A DNA stretch of 64,000 bases, from NCBI RefSeq assembly GCF_014191545.1, contig NZ_AP023361.1, positions 2,074,501 through 2,138,500 on the forward strand. Reading direction: 5' to 3'. Numbering within the stretch: the first letter of the stretch is position 1; every line of letters begins with the position of its first letter. This document shows, piece by piece, positions 53,785-61,838 of this stretch. The DNA is from Terrihabitans soli (GTDB lineage: Bacteria > Pseudomonadota > Alphaproteobacteria > Rhizobiales > Methylopilaceae). The position numbers and the translations under genes were made by a program. The notes beneath the pieces are model-generated. The model made no database searches, was not told the origin of the DNA, and saw only the letters and a list, made by a program, of their open reading frames with translations.

Positions 53785-56637
53785 TTGACCCGTCAGTCCT
53801 TTTTTTCCGATTTCCTGCAGACGCTTTCCGATCGCGGCCGCCAGTTCATGGCTCTTGTCGGACTGGAGGGGGCCGACACAGCGCAGGATTTCGTCAGCCT
53901 CAGTGAAGCTTTGCTGCGCGGACAGGGCGAGGCGTCGGGGCTCGCGCTGGCGCAGGACATCCTGGCGGAGTGGCGTAGCGCCGACCGGCAGAAGCGCCTC
54001 GATTATCTTCTGATCCTTGCCCGGCAGTTCGGCCCCGATCTCGAAAAGCTCGAAAAGGCCGTCGAGACCTGGCAGCGCGACCGCACGCCGGAAAACGCCA
54101 TCCGCCTCCATGAAGCGGCAGAGCCGAAACGGCAGGAACTGATCCGCCGCCTCAACATGGCGCCGGGCGCCACCGGCACGATCCTCGACATGCGCACCGA
54201 AACGCTGTCCCGCATGGGAGAACACAAGGAGCTGAAGGCGGTCGATGCGGATCTCCTCCACCTCATCTCGTCCTGGTTCAACCGCGGCTTTCTTGTCATG
54301 CGCCCGATCGACTGGTCGACCTCGGCGAGCCTTCTGGAAAAAGTCATCCGCTATGAAGCCGTACATGCGATCGCCAATTGGGACGATCTTCGCCGGCGGC
54401 TCGCCCCGGTCGACCGCCGCTGCTTTGCCTTTTTCCATCCGCGCCTGCCGGATGAACCGCTGATCTTCGTCGAAGTCGCGCTGATGGATCACGCCCCGGC
54501 GGCCATCGCCGAAGTTCTGGCGGAAGACCGCGCGGAAACCGATGTGTCGAAAGCGACCACCGCCGTCTTCTATTCGATCTCGAACTGTCAGGTCGGGCTG
54601 CGCGGCGTGTCGTTCGGCAATTTCCTGCTCAAACAGGTCGTCGAGGAATTGCAGCGCGAATATCCGGCGCTCCGCGATTTCGTCACGCTCTCGCCCGTGC
54701 CGGGCTTTGCCGCCTGGCTGCGCGATCAGGAGGCGCTCGATACACCGCTCGAAACCGGCCCGACTCTTGGCGCTATGCTTGAGCGCCCGGACTGGCACAC
54801 GCATACGGTCCCTGACGCCGTCGCAAAGGCGCTCGAACCGCTCGTCGCGACCTATCTCCTCGCCGCGCGCGGACAGGGCAACCAGCCGCTCGACCCCGTC
54901 GCGCGCTTTCATCTCGGCAATGGCGCCTCGCTCGACCGGTTGAACATGCTGGGCGATCTGTCGCCGCGCGGTCTGAAGAACGCCCATGGCGCGATGGTGA
55001 ACTATCGCTACCATCTGAAAGACCTGGAAAAGAACCACGAGCTTTACGCGATGCATCGCGAGCTCGTGGCGGCGCCCGCCGTCCGCAAGCTCGTGCAGAC
55101 ACCGAAAGCCAGGGGAAAGACGTCACCCGCCGGCAATCATTTCTTCGACCAGATCAGAGCGCGCGCGCCTTCCCCGGACAAAGCCTTCATCGAGACCTCC
55201 GACGGCCGCGTCATCACCTATGGCGGCATGCTGCGCCGTTCTTCCGAACTCGCGCATGCGCTGGTAAAACTCGGCGCAAAGCCCGGCGACCGGGTGGCGA
55301 TGCAGACGGAGAAATGCACCGACGCGCTGATGCTCTACATCGCCTGCATACGCGCGGGCGCAGCGCTCCTGCCGCTCAACACCGCCTACACGATCCCCGA
55401 GCTCGAATATTTCTTCGGCGACGCAAAACCATCGCTCATCGTCTGCGCCCCGGGCGCGGAGGGCGATATAAGCAAGATCGCAGGTGATGCCCGCGTCGCA
55501 ACGCTCAGCGCGGATGGCGGCACGCTGTGCGATGCCATCCCCGAAAACGCGGCCGATTTTACGCCCGTGCCGCGTGGACCGGACGATCTCGCCTGCATTC
55601 TCTACACCTCGGGCACGACCGGCCGCTCGAAAGGCGCGATGCTGACGCATGAGAACCTCGCATCGAATGCCCGCGTTCTTGCCGAGACCTGGCACTTTTC
55701 GCCGGACGACGTCCTGATCCACGCGCTGCCGATCTTCCATATTCACGGCCTGTTCGTCGCAACCAACGTCATTCTCTTCGCCGGCGCGTCGATGCTGTTC
55801 TACGAGAAGTTCGATCCGGCGCAGATCATCGCCGCGATGCAGCGCGCGACGGTTTTGATGGGCGTGCCGACATTTTATGTCCGGCTTCTCGGCCATAAGG
55901 GGCTGACGGAGGATGCGACGGCGAAGATGCGCCTCTTCGTTTCCGGCTCCGCCCCGCTTCTCCCGGAAACATTCCACGCCTTCAAGGAACGCACCGGCCA
56001 CGCAATCCTCGAACGCTACGGCATGACCGAAACCGGCATGAACACCTCAAATCCCTATGACGGCGAACGCATCGCCGAAACGGTCGGTCTGCCGCTGACG
56101 GGAACGGAGGTACGGATCGCCGAACCCGACTCCGGCAAAATCCTTCCGGCCGGAGAGATCGGCGTCATCGAAGTGCGCGGACCCAATATCTTCAAAGGCT
56201 ATTGGAATATGCCGGAGAAAACCGCCTCTGAATTCCGGACGGACGGTTTCTTCATCACCGGCGATCTCGGCATGATCGACGAACGCGGCTATGTGCGCAT
56301 TCTCGGCCGCGGCAAGGATCTCGTGATATCCGGCGGCTTCAATGTCTATCCGAAGGAAGTGGAGTCCGAGATCGACAGCATTGAGGGCGTCGTCGAAAGC
56401 GCGGTCATCGGCGTGCCTCATCCCGATTTCGGCGAAGGCGTCACCGCGGTCGTCGTGCGCGCTCCATCGAGCACGGTGGATGAAAGCAAGATCGTCTCGC
56501 TGCTCGAATCCCGTCTGGCGAAATTCAAGCAGCCGAAGAAGATTGTCTTCGTCGACGAACTGCCGCGCAACACGATGGGCAAAGTGCAGAAAGCGGTCCT
56601 GCGCGAGCAGTATCGCGGCATTTACACCGCCCGCTGA
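53785..56637 (+). CDS. Fused malonyl-CoA decarboxylase / malonyl-CoA synthetase (MatA-MatB)
   Basis: One 950-residue protein joins two enzymes that are normally separate. Residues 1-440 are malonyl-CoA decarboxylase: helical start FFSDFLQTLSDRGR, TLSPVPGFAAWL (active Ser303), FHLGNGASLDRLN (His376) and VNYRYHL. A short basic linker (440-450) leads to an ANL synthetase: NHFFDQIRA start, P-loop YTSGTTGRSKGAM (607-617), YGMTETGMNTSNPYDGER, GGFNVYPKEVESEI, and the catalytic Lys933 in PRNTMGKVQKA. It should convert malonate to malonyl-CoA and then to acetyl-CoA. Start is a TTG (53785) with GGAG nine bases before; it follows the operators. Both parts look full length, so this is a true fusion. No malonate transporter is adjacent. 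Confidence 0.93.
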   Translation: MTRQSFFSDFLQTLSDRGRQFMALVGLEGADTAQDFVSLSEALLRGQGEASGLALAQDILAEWRSADRQKRLDYLLILARQFGPDLEKLEKAVETWQRDRTPENAIRLHEAAEPKRQELIRRLNMAPGATGTILDMRTETLSRMGEHKELKAVDADLLHLISSWFNRGFLVMRPIDWSTSASLLEKVIRYEAVHAIANWDDLRRRLAPVDRRCFAFFHPRLPDEPLIFVEVALMDHAPAAIAEVLAEDRAETDVSKATTAVFYSISNCQVGLRGVSFGNFLLKQVVEELQREYPALRDFVTLSPVPGFAAWLRDQEALDTPLETGPTLGAMLERPDWHTHTVPDAVAKALEPLVATYLLAARGQGNQPLDPVARFHLGNGASLDRLNMLGDLSPRGLKNAHGAMVNYRYHLKDLEKNHELYAMHRELVAAPAVRKLVQTPKARGKTSPAGNHFFDQIRARAPSPDKAFIETSDGRVITYGGMLRRSSELAHALVKLGAKPGDRVAMQTEKCTDALMLYIACIRAGAALLPLNTAYTIPELEYFFGDAKPSLIVCAPGAEGDISKIAGDARVATLSADGGTLCDAIPENAADFTPVPRGPDDLACILYTSGTTGRSKGAMLTHENLASNARVLAETWHFSPDDVLIHALPIFHIHGLFVATNVILFAGASMLFYEKFDPAQIIAAMQRATVLMGVPTFYVRLLGHKGLTEDATAKMRLFVSGSAPLLPETFHAFKERTGHAILERYGMTETGMNTSNPYDGERIAETVGLPLTGTEVRIAEPDSGKILPAGEIGVIEVRGPNIFKGYWNMPEKTASEFRTDGFFITGDLGMIDERGYVRILGRGKDLVISGGFNVYPKEVESEIDSIEGVVESAVIGVPHPDFGEGVTAVVVRAPSSTVDESKIVSLLESRLAKFKQPKKIVFVDELPRNTMGKVQKAVLREQYRGIYTAR

Positions 56638-56697
56638 CCGGGCATCACGCGCGGCATTTTAAGATCAGACGTCCCCGCTCGAAGGAGCGTTGCCCTT

Positions 56698-57102
56698 TCA
56701 AGCGGCGGAGCTGCGTCTTTCGCCCGCCAGATCCTCGAGGATCGGACAGTCCTGACGTGCATCGCCCTTGCAGCTTTCGGCAAGGCCGGCGAGCGCATCG
56801 CGGATCGAGGCAAGATCGGCAAGACGCCGGTCTATTTCGCGCACACGGTTTTCCGCGAGCTGTTTGACCTCGGCATTGGAACGCTCGGTCTCGTGATAGA
56901 GCGCCAAAAGCGCCCTGCACTCTTCGACCGAGAACCCTAGGTCTCTGGCACGTTTAAGAAATTTCAGCGTATGGACGTCGCCCTCGCCGAATGCACGATA
57001 GCCGTTCGCGGCCCGGTGCGGACGCAAAAGGCCCTGAGCTTCATAGAAACGGATCGCTTTCGGCGTAAGGCCGGCGCGCCGCGCGGCTTCTGCGATGTTC
57101 AT
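56698..57102 (-). CDS. MerR family regulator, CueR/HmrR-like
   Basis: A 134-residue regulator of the copper/silver-sensing MerR group. Winged helix at residues 1-70 (MNIAEAARRAGLTPKAIRFY, ANGYRAFGEGDVHTLKFL), a dimer helix, and the metal loop with Cys111 and Cys119 in ESCKGDARQDCPILEDL, the C-x7-C spacing of CueR and HmrR. It should activate copper efflux genes when Cu(I) binds. None is near it in this window, so its target is elsewhere. Length normal. Confidence 0.9.
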   Translation of the reverse strand: MNIAEAARRAGLTPKAIRFYEAQGLLRPHRAANGYRAFGEGDVHTLKFLKRARDLGFSVEECRALLALYHETERSNAEVKQLAENRVREIDRRLADLASIRDALAGLAESCKGDARQDCPILEDLAGERRSSAA

Positions 57103-57171
57103 CGCGCGCTCCCTCTTATTCGGCTTCGCGCAGTGGATTTAAGCGGACAGATCATCCGCCGGGTTTCGCAG

Positions 57172-57270
57172 TCAAAAGAGAAGGAAAGCCAGGGCAATGA
57201 TGGGGATCACAACGCCGATCGTCCACAAAGCCGGACCTTTGATATTCAGAGGCACCAATTCCTCCTCCAT
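57172..57270 (-). CDS. Possible tiny membrane protein, 27-32 residues
   Basis: A short frame encoding MEEELVPLNIKGPALWTIGV then VIPIIALAFLLF, a single hydrophobic helix with a short charged start. A strong ribosome site, GGAGGAGG (57267-57260), precedes an in-frame GTG (57255), which gives 27 residues; the ATG at 57270 gives 32 but has only AGG close by. It lies between the MerR gene and the dehydrogenase on the same strand as both. Single-helix microproteins often sit with membrane complexes, but nothing shows a partner. It could also be chance. Confidence 0.45.
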   Translation of the reverse strand: MEEELVPLNIKGPALWTIGVVIPIIALAFLLF

Positions 57271-57330
57271 GACCTATTGGAAAACCCCACCCCGTCATCT
57301 TGGTTCCAAATTAGGGAAAGGATCACCAAC

Positions 57331-58209
57331 CTATGTTGGCGGATTGTCGAGTTGTAAAAACAAAGCCGCGTGATCGAGGTCACCACCCCCAAGACGGTCT
57401 CTCAGGTCGAGGTAACGGGCGTAAACCTCTTTAGATAAAGGCATTTCGAAGCCAATCTCGCGCGCCGTCGCCAAAATCGTCTCAAGATCCTTGATCTGCG
57501 TGGTCGATCGGGCGCCCGGAATGAACTCGCGGTCGACCATGCGTTTGCCGTGGACTTCGAGGATTCGGCTCTCGGCAAACCCGCCTCTTATCGCCTCCCG
57601 GACGGCCTTGGGATCGGCGCCGCCCCGCTCGGCCAGGAGCAGCGCTTCGGCCACCGCGCCGATGGTGATGCCGACAATCGTCTGGTTGGCGAGCTTGGAA
57701 ATTTGCCCGGCCCCCGAGGGGCCGACACGGATTGCCCGGCCCATGGGGGCGAAAACCGGCTGAGCTCTTTTGAACACGTCCTCCGGCCCGCCGGCCATGA
57801 TGGCCAGCGTTCCCGCTGCCGCGCCGACCGTGCCGCCCGAGACCGGCGCATCGAGATGAAACCGTCCTTCTTTGGCGAGCCGCGCCGCATGATCGCGCGC
57901 GACCGAAGGCGGGATCGAGCTCATATCGATCAGGACCGACCCCTTCGGAAGAGCCTCGGCCACGCCCAACCCGAACAGCACCTCGGTCACGACCGCGCCG
58001 TTGTCGAGCATTGTGATGGCGAAATCGGCCTCCGACACGGCCTCCGCGGCGCTCACGGCAACCTTGGCGCCATCAGCTTTCAGGGCCTCGGCCTTCTCGA
58101 TGCTGCGATTCCAGACGGTCAGCGGAAATCCCGCGCCGAGCAGGCGCCGCGCCATGGGCGCACCCATAAGCCCGGTGCCGAGTAGAGCAATTTTTAGTGA
58201 TGTGGACAC
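57331..58209 (-). CDS. NAD(P)-dependent beta-hydroxyacid dehydrogenase (3-hydroxyisobutyrate / tartronate semialdehyde type)
   Basis: A 292-residue soluble oxidoreductase starting at GTG 58209, with GGGAGG seven bases upstream. The Rossmann loop ALLGTGLMGAPMARRLLGAG, the substrate loop DAPVSGGTVGAAAGTLAIM and the catalytic Lys in GAGQISKLANQTIVG are those of the 3-hydroxyisobutyrate dehydrogenase superfamily, which includes GarR and tartronate semialdehyde reductase. NRS after the second strand suggests NADP. The frame continues upstream without a better start. Its exact substrate is not readable from the sequence. Confidence 0.93.
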   Translation of the reverse strand: MSTSLKIALLGTGLMGAPMARRLLGAGFPLTVWNRSIEKAEALKADGAKVAVSAAEAVSEADFAITMLDNGAVVTEVLFGLGVAEALPKGSVLIDMSSIPPSVARDHAARLAKEGRFHLDAPVSGGTVGAAAGTLAIMAGGPEDVFKRAQPVFAPMGRAIRVGPSGAGQISKLANQTIVGITIGAVAEALLLAERGGADPKAVREAIRGGFAESRILEVHGKRMVDREFIPGARSTTQIKDLETILATAREIGFEMPLSKEVYARYLDLRDRLGGGDLDHAALFLQLDNPPT

Positions 58210-58266
58210 TGACAAGCCTCCCGTCCGGGAGGAGCTAGACGCTCGAAGCCGCGCCTGCAAGCGGCG

Positions 58267-58893
58267 TCAGAACAGTGTCTTGCTGATCCAGTCGAAGGCG
58301 CTGACGACGACTTCCCAGGCAACCCAGGTGAAGAAGCCGGTGATGCCGAACGCAATGGCGGACGACACATAGCCGGCGGCAACGACCAGACCGTCGCGTT
58401 CGACCAGACCGAGCCCCAGAACGCAGGCCGCCGCGCCCGGCGGAATATTGCCGAGGAAGGGAAACGGCAGCAGCAGGACAAGGCCGAGGATAAACACCAT
58501 GCCGCCGACAAAACGGGCGGCGCCGGGCGTTGTGAACATATCGAGCCGCGGACGGCTGAGCTTTTCGAATTTCTGGATCCAGGGCACCGAGCGCTCGGCG
58601 ATCTTGCGCAGCGTATCGCGCTGGATTTTGCGCTGCGCCAGGCGCTGCGGCATCCAGATCGTGGCATTGCCCATCGCAAGCTGGCCGCCGAGAAGCATCA
58701 GGACGGCGCCCATGGCGGCCGGAACGCCCGGCGGCATGGGGAAAATATTCGGCAGCGCGAACAGGAGAATGCCAAGGCCGAACACACGGTTGCGCAAGGC
58801 CTTTACGAGGTCGCCCAGGGTCACCTGGTCCTCGATGAAACTGTCCGGCAGGGCCGCAATCAGTTCGGATGTTCGCGGCGCCCTGTGGTCCAC
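58267..58893 (-). CDS. Exopolysaccharide synthesis protein ExoD family
   Basis: A 208-residue membrane protein of the ExoD family (PF06055-like), known from exopolysaccharide synthesis and alkali resistance in Sinorhizobium, mechanism unknown. The marks are RVFGLGILLFALPNIFPMPP, PGVPAAMGAVLMLLGGQLAM, and a second LLLPFPFLGNIPPGAAACVL repeat, three to four hydrophobic segments in all. The start is a GTG at 58893 with AGGAG seven bases upstream. It is divergent from the phytase-like gene. Confidence 0.9.
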   Translation of the reverse strand: MDHRAPRTSELIAALPDSFIEDQVTLGDLVKALRNRVFGLGILLFALPNIFPMPPGVPAAMGAVLMLLGGQLAMGNATIWMPQRLAQRKIQRDTLRKIAERSVPWIQKFEKLSRPRLDMFTTPGAARFVGGMVFILGLVLLLPFPFLGNIPPGAAACVLGLGLVERDGLVVAAGYVSSAIAFGITGFFTWVAWEVVVSAFDWISKTLF

Positions 58894-59016
58894 GCAGTCA
58901 CTCCTGAGGGGAAAACTCTAGTCTAACTGGGTATATGCCCGAAAGATTACGACCGTATTGCGCCGGAAAAGACCGTAATTAGATCCAATGGCTAACTAAA
59001 CAATTCGTCATCAACT

Positions 59017-59049
59017 CTGTCATCGGAACGTCATCGAGCGCGCCTTAAT
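59017..59049 (+). promoter_or_regulatory. PHO box and -10 upstream of the phytase-like gene
   Basis: CTGTCAT (59017-59023), four bases CGGA, ACGTCAT (59028-59034): the 7-4-7 direct repeat of a PhoB site (consensus CTGTCAT-N4-CTGTCAT). A further GTCAT lies 12 bases before (59007-59011). A -10-like CTTAAT follows nine bases after the box (59044-59049), as in PhoB-dependent promoters where the box replaces the -35. The ATG is 50 bases on. The rest of the 191-base gap (58894-59084) shows nothing else definite. Confidence 0.7.
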
Positions 59050-59084
59050 TCGCCTCCTCGCATAACAAGGGGGCTCAAATCCAG

Positions 59085-61286
59085 ATGCGCGCTACATTCC
59101 TCGTGCCGGCGGCGCTGCTCGCCGCAACGGCTCTGACGCCTGCTCAGGCAGCCGAAGTATTCAACCGGGTGGCAACCTTCCCGGTCGTCAACAACCTGCC
59201 GAAGGATGCCGATCCGGCGAAGCCGACGATCTCGGAAATCATCACCTCCTCCGAGGACGGCAATCTTCTCGTTTACACCGACAGCGAGCGCGAAGCGCTC
59301 GGCATGGTCGACATCACCGATCCGAAAAATCCGAAACCGGCCGGCTTCATCCAGCTCGAAGGCGAGCCGACTTCGGTGAAAGTGTTCGGCGAGCGCGCCT
59401 TTGCCGCCGTCAACACATCCGAATCGAAGGAAAAGCCGAGCGGCCATCTCGCGGTCATCGACATCAAGTCGAAAACCGTTCTGTCGAAGTGCGAACTCGG
59501 CGGCCAGCCGGACTCGATCGCTTCGAGCCCCGACAAGGCGTTCCTTGCCATCGCCATCGAAAACGAGCGCGACGAAGACAAGAATGACGGCGCGATCCCG
59601 CAGGCTCCGACCGGTTATCTGTCGGTCGTCGGCGTCAAGGGCGGCGAAGCCGATTGCGGCAGCCTGAAAAACATCAGCCTCGACGGTCTTGCCGAAATCG
59701 CGCCGGACGATGCCGAAGTCGAATTCGTCGACATCAACTCGAAAGACGAAGTCGCGGTCACGCTGCAGGAGAACAACCACATCGCTGTGGTCGATCTGAA
59801 ATCCGGCAAAGTGACCTCGCATTTCTCGGCGGGTTCGGTGAACCTCGACGGCGTCGACACCAAGAAGGACGGCGTCATCAATCTGTCCGGCAAGGTCGAG
59901 AACGCGCTGCGCGAACCCGACGCCGTGAAATGGATCGACGACAACCGCTTCGTCATCGCCAATGAAGGCGATTGGAAAGGCGGCTCGCGCGGCTTCACCA
60001 TCTTCGCCAAGGACGGCAAGGTCGATTACGACAGCGGCGTCTCGTTCGAATACGAAGCGGTCCGCATGGGCCACTATCCGGAGAAGCGCAACAAGAAGGG
60101 CGTTGAAGTCGAGGGCGTCGAAGTCTCGACCTTCGGTTCCGACCGCCTGATCTTCGTCGGCGCCGAGCGCGCCTCGATCGTCGGCGTCTATAAGGACAAT
60201 GGCGCGGGCAAGGCCCCGACCCTGTTGCAGGTTCTGCCGGGCGGCGGCGTTGGTCCGGAAGGTCTTCTCGCCGTTCCCGGCAAGAACATCTTCGTTACCG
60301 CGTCTGAAACCGATGTCCGCAAAGATGGCGGCCCCGGTTCGATGGTGACGATCTATCAGCGCGCCGAAGGCACGCAGAACTATCCGACCATCGTTTCGGC
60401 CGACAAGGACGGCAAACCCCAGCCTTGGGGCGCGCTCTCCGGCACGGCAGCCGATCCGAAGACGCCGGGCAAGCTCTTTGCAGTGACCGACAGCTTCTAT
60501 TCGCAGGGTCGTATTCTCACCATCGACACGACCAAGACCCCGGCCGTCATTACGGACGCGATCACGATCACCCGCGACGGCGAGCCGGCGAAAAAGCTCG
60601 ACCTCGAAGGCATCGCGATCGCCCCGCAGGGCGGCTTCTGGCTTGCCTCCGAAGGCAATCCGGAAAAGGAAAAGGAAGAAGAGCGCACGAACTCGCAGCT
60701 CATCCGCGTCTCCGACAAGGGTGACGTGCAGGAGATCATCGAGCTTCCCGACGCTCTGAAGGCCAGCGCCACGCGCTACGGCTTTGAAGGCGTGGCCGTC
60801 ACCGGCACGGGCGCCGACGAGATCGTCTGGATCGCCGTTCAGCGCGAGTGGAAGGACGATGCCAAGGGCACGGCCAAGATCCTCAGCTACAAGCCTTCAA
60901 CCAAGGCCTGGGGCTTTGTGAACTATCCGCTCGACAAGGCCGAAGGCGGCTGGGTCGGTCTCTCCGAAATCACCGCGGTCGGCAACGATCTTTACGTGAT
61001 CGAACGCGACAACCTTGTCGGCGCTGCCGCCAAGGTGAAGCAGCTGACCAAGGTGTCGCTCACGGAAGTGAAGCCCGCGGATATCGGTGCGAAGGATGCG
61101 CCGGTTCTGAAGAAGACAGTCGTTCGCGATCTTCTCCCCGACCTGAAAGCGGCGCACGGCTATGTGCTCGACAAGGTCGAGAGCTTTGCGATCGATGCTT
61201 CGGGCAATGCCTTCATCATCACCGACAATGACGGTGTCGATAATTCCTCGGGTGAAACGCAGTTCATCCGTCTCGGAAAGCTCTAA
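59085..61286 (+). CDS. Secreted phytase-like esterase (PF13449-type) with beta-propeller
   Basis: A 733-residue secreted protein. The signal peptide is MRATFLVPAALLAATALTPA ending AQA. Residues 25-370 look like WD/LVIVD-type blades (VTLQENNHIAVVDLKSGKVT, RDEDKN insert). The second half matches the esterase-like activity of phytase family: GVGPEGLLAVPGKNIFV, LDLEGIAIAPQGGFWLASEG, RYGFEGVAVTG, VESFAIDASGNAFIITDNDG. The acidic D/E-rich loops could bind calcium. Probably periplasmic or extracellular and acting on phosphate esters; the PHO box upstream supports control by phosphate. Activity is not proved for this family. A strong terminator follows. Confidence 0.87.
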   Translation: MRATFLVPAALLAATALTPAQAAEVFNRVATFPVVNNLPKDADPAKPTISEIITSSEDGNLLVYTDSEREALGMVDITDPKNPKPAGFIQLEGEPTSVKVFGERAFAAVNTSESKEKPSGHLAVIDIKSKTVLSKCELGGQPDSIASSPDKAFLAIAIENERDEDKNDGAIPQAPTGYLSVVGVKGGEADCGSLKNISLDGLAEIAPDDAEVEFVDINSKDEVAVTLQENNHIAVVDLKSGKVTSHFSAGSVNLDGVDTKKDGVINLSGKVENALREPDAVKWIDDNRFVIANEGDWKGGSRGFTIFAKDGKVDYDSGVSFEYEAVRMGHYPEKRNKKGVEVEGVEVSTFGSDRLIFVGAERASIVGVYKDNGAGKAPTLLQVLPGGGVGPEGLLAVPGKNIFVTASETDVRKDGGPGSMVTIYQRAEGTQNYPTIVSADKDGKPQPWGALSGTAADPKTPGKLFAVTDSFYSQGRILTIDTTKTPAVITDAITITRDGEPAKKLDLEGIAIAPQGGFWLASEGNPEKEKEEERTNSQLIRVSDKGDVQEIIELPDALKASATRYGFEGVAVTGTGADEIVWIAVQREWKDDAKGTAKILSYKPSTKAWGFVNYPLDKAEGGWVGLSEITAVGNDLYVIERDNLVGAAAKVKQLTKVSLTEVKPADIGAKDAPVLKKTVVRDLLPDLKAAHGYVLDKVESFAIDASGNAFIITDNDGVDNSSGETQFIRLGKL

Positions 61287-61320
61287 GCGTCGTTCCCTGT
61301 TCCCAAGACGCTTTAAACTG

Positions 61321-61350
61321 GACCCCCGGCCTCGTGCCGGGGGTTTTTTA
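61321..61350 (+). terminator. Terminator of the phytase-like gene
   Basis: CCCCCGGC (61323-61330), loop CTCGT, GCCGGGGG (61336-61343), then six T. Perfect eight-base GC stem; strong rho-independent terminator. Confidence 0.95.
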
Positions 61351-61381
61351 TTTATCGATCTGGAAGCAGCGACACCACCGC

Positions 61382-61549
61382 CCTCATCCTGAGGAGGGGC
61401 ACCGAAGTCGGGTTTACCCGACTTCGGCAATTCGAAGCTCAAGTCGGCAACAGCCGACTTGAGTGCCCCGTCTCGAAGGATGGGCCATGAACTCAGCCCC
61501 CGCGATTCATCCTTCGAGACGCCCGCTGCGCGGGCTCCTCAGGATGAGG
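61382..61549. repeat. Palindromic element carrying a twin-hairpin module in one arm
   Basis: Outer 15-base inverted repeats are perfect: CCTCATCCTGAGGAG (61382-61396) and CTCCTCAGGATGAGG (61535-61549). Next inward, GTCTCGAAGGATG (61470-61482) and CATCCTTCGAGAC (61508-61520) are also a perfect pair. In the right arm the space between the two motifs is a 14-base hairpin (61521-61534). In the left arm it is a 73-base module (61397-61469) bounded by GGGGCAC/GTGCCCC. The module holds two perfect 11-base hairpins (61402-61412/61417-61427, loop TTTA; 61438-61448/61453-61463, loop AACA), like those at 30694-30773 and 32897-32974. Confidence 0.9.
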
Positions 61550-61565
61550 CCGAGTTTTCTTGAGT

Positions 61566-61838
61566 TCAGTTCTTCAGCTTGCCCGTCGCGCGCAGCACAT
61601 AGCCGAGGACTTCGGCGACGGCGCGGTAGAGCTGTTCGGGAATTTCGCTGTCGAGTTCGACTTGTGCGAGGGCTTCCGCCAGCGCCGGATTTTCCTCGAT
61701 CGGAATATTGTGCTCTTCCGCCGCCTTCAAAATCGCTTCCGCGACTTTGCCGCGTCCTTGCGCCGTGACGCGCGGCGCACCCGGCGGGGTGTATTGCAGC
61801 GCGACGGCGAGCGAGGGGTTTGTGCGTTCTTCGCTCAT
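61566..61838 (-). CDS. FlhB-like (FhlB) cytoplasmic-domain protein
   Basis: A 90-residue soluble protein that matches only the C-terminal cytoplasmic domain of FlhB/YscU: NPSLAVALQYTPPGAPRVTA at the start, then GKVAEAILKAAEEHNIPIEE, NPALAEALAQVELDSEIPEQ and LYRAVAEVLGYVL. The autocleavage site NPTH of real FlhB is absent. Such FhlB proteins can replace the FlhB C-terminal domain or tune substrate switching. Its start overlaps the stop of the FliK-like gene by four bases, so the two act together. No other flagellar gene is in view. Confidence 0.9.
   Translation of the reverse strand: MSEERTNPSLAVALQYTPPGAPRVTAQGRGKVAEAILKAAEEHNIPIEENPALAEALAQVELDSEIPEQLYRAVAEVLGYVLRATGKLKN

Noticed and set aside
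61382-61549. CRISPR array or integron site
   Set aside because: There are only inverted, not regularly spaced direct repeats; no cas or integrase genes are near.
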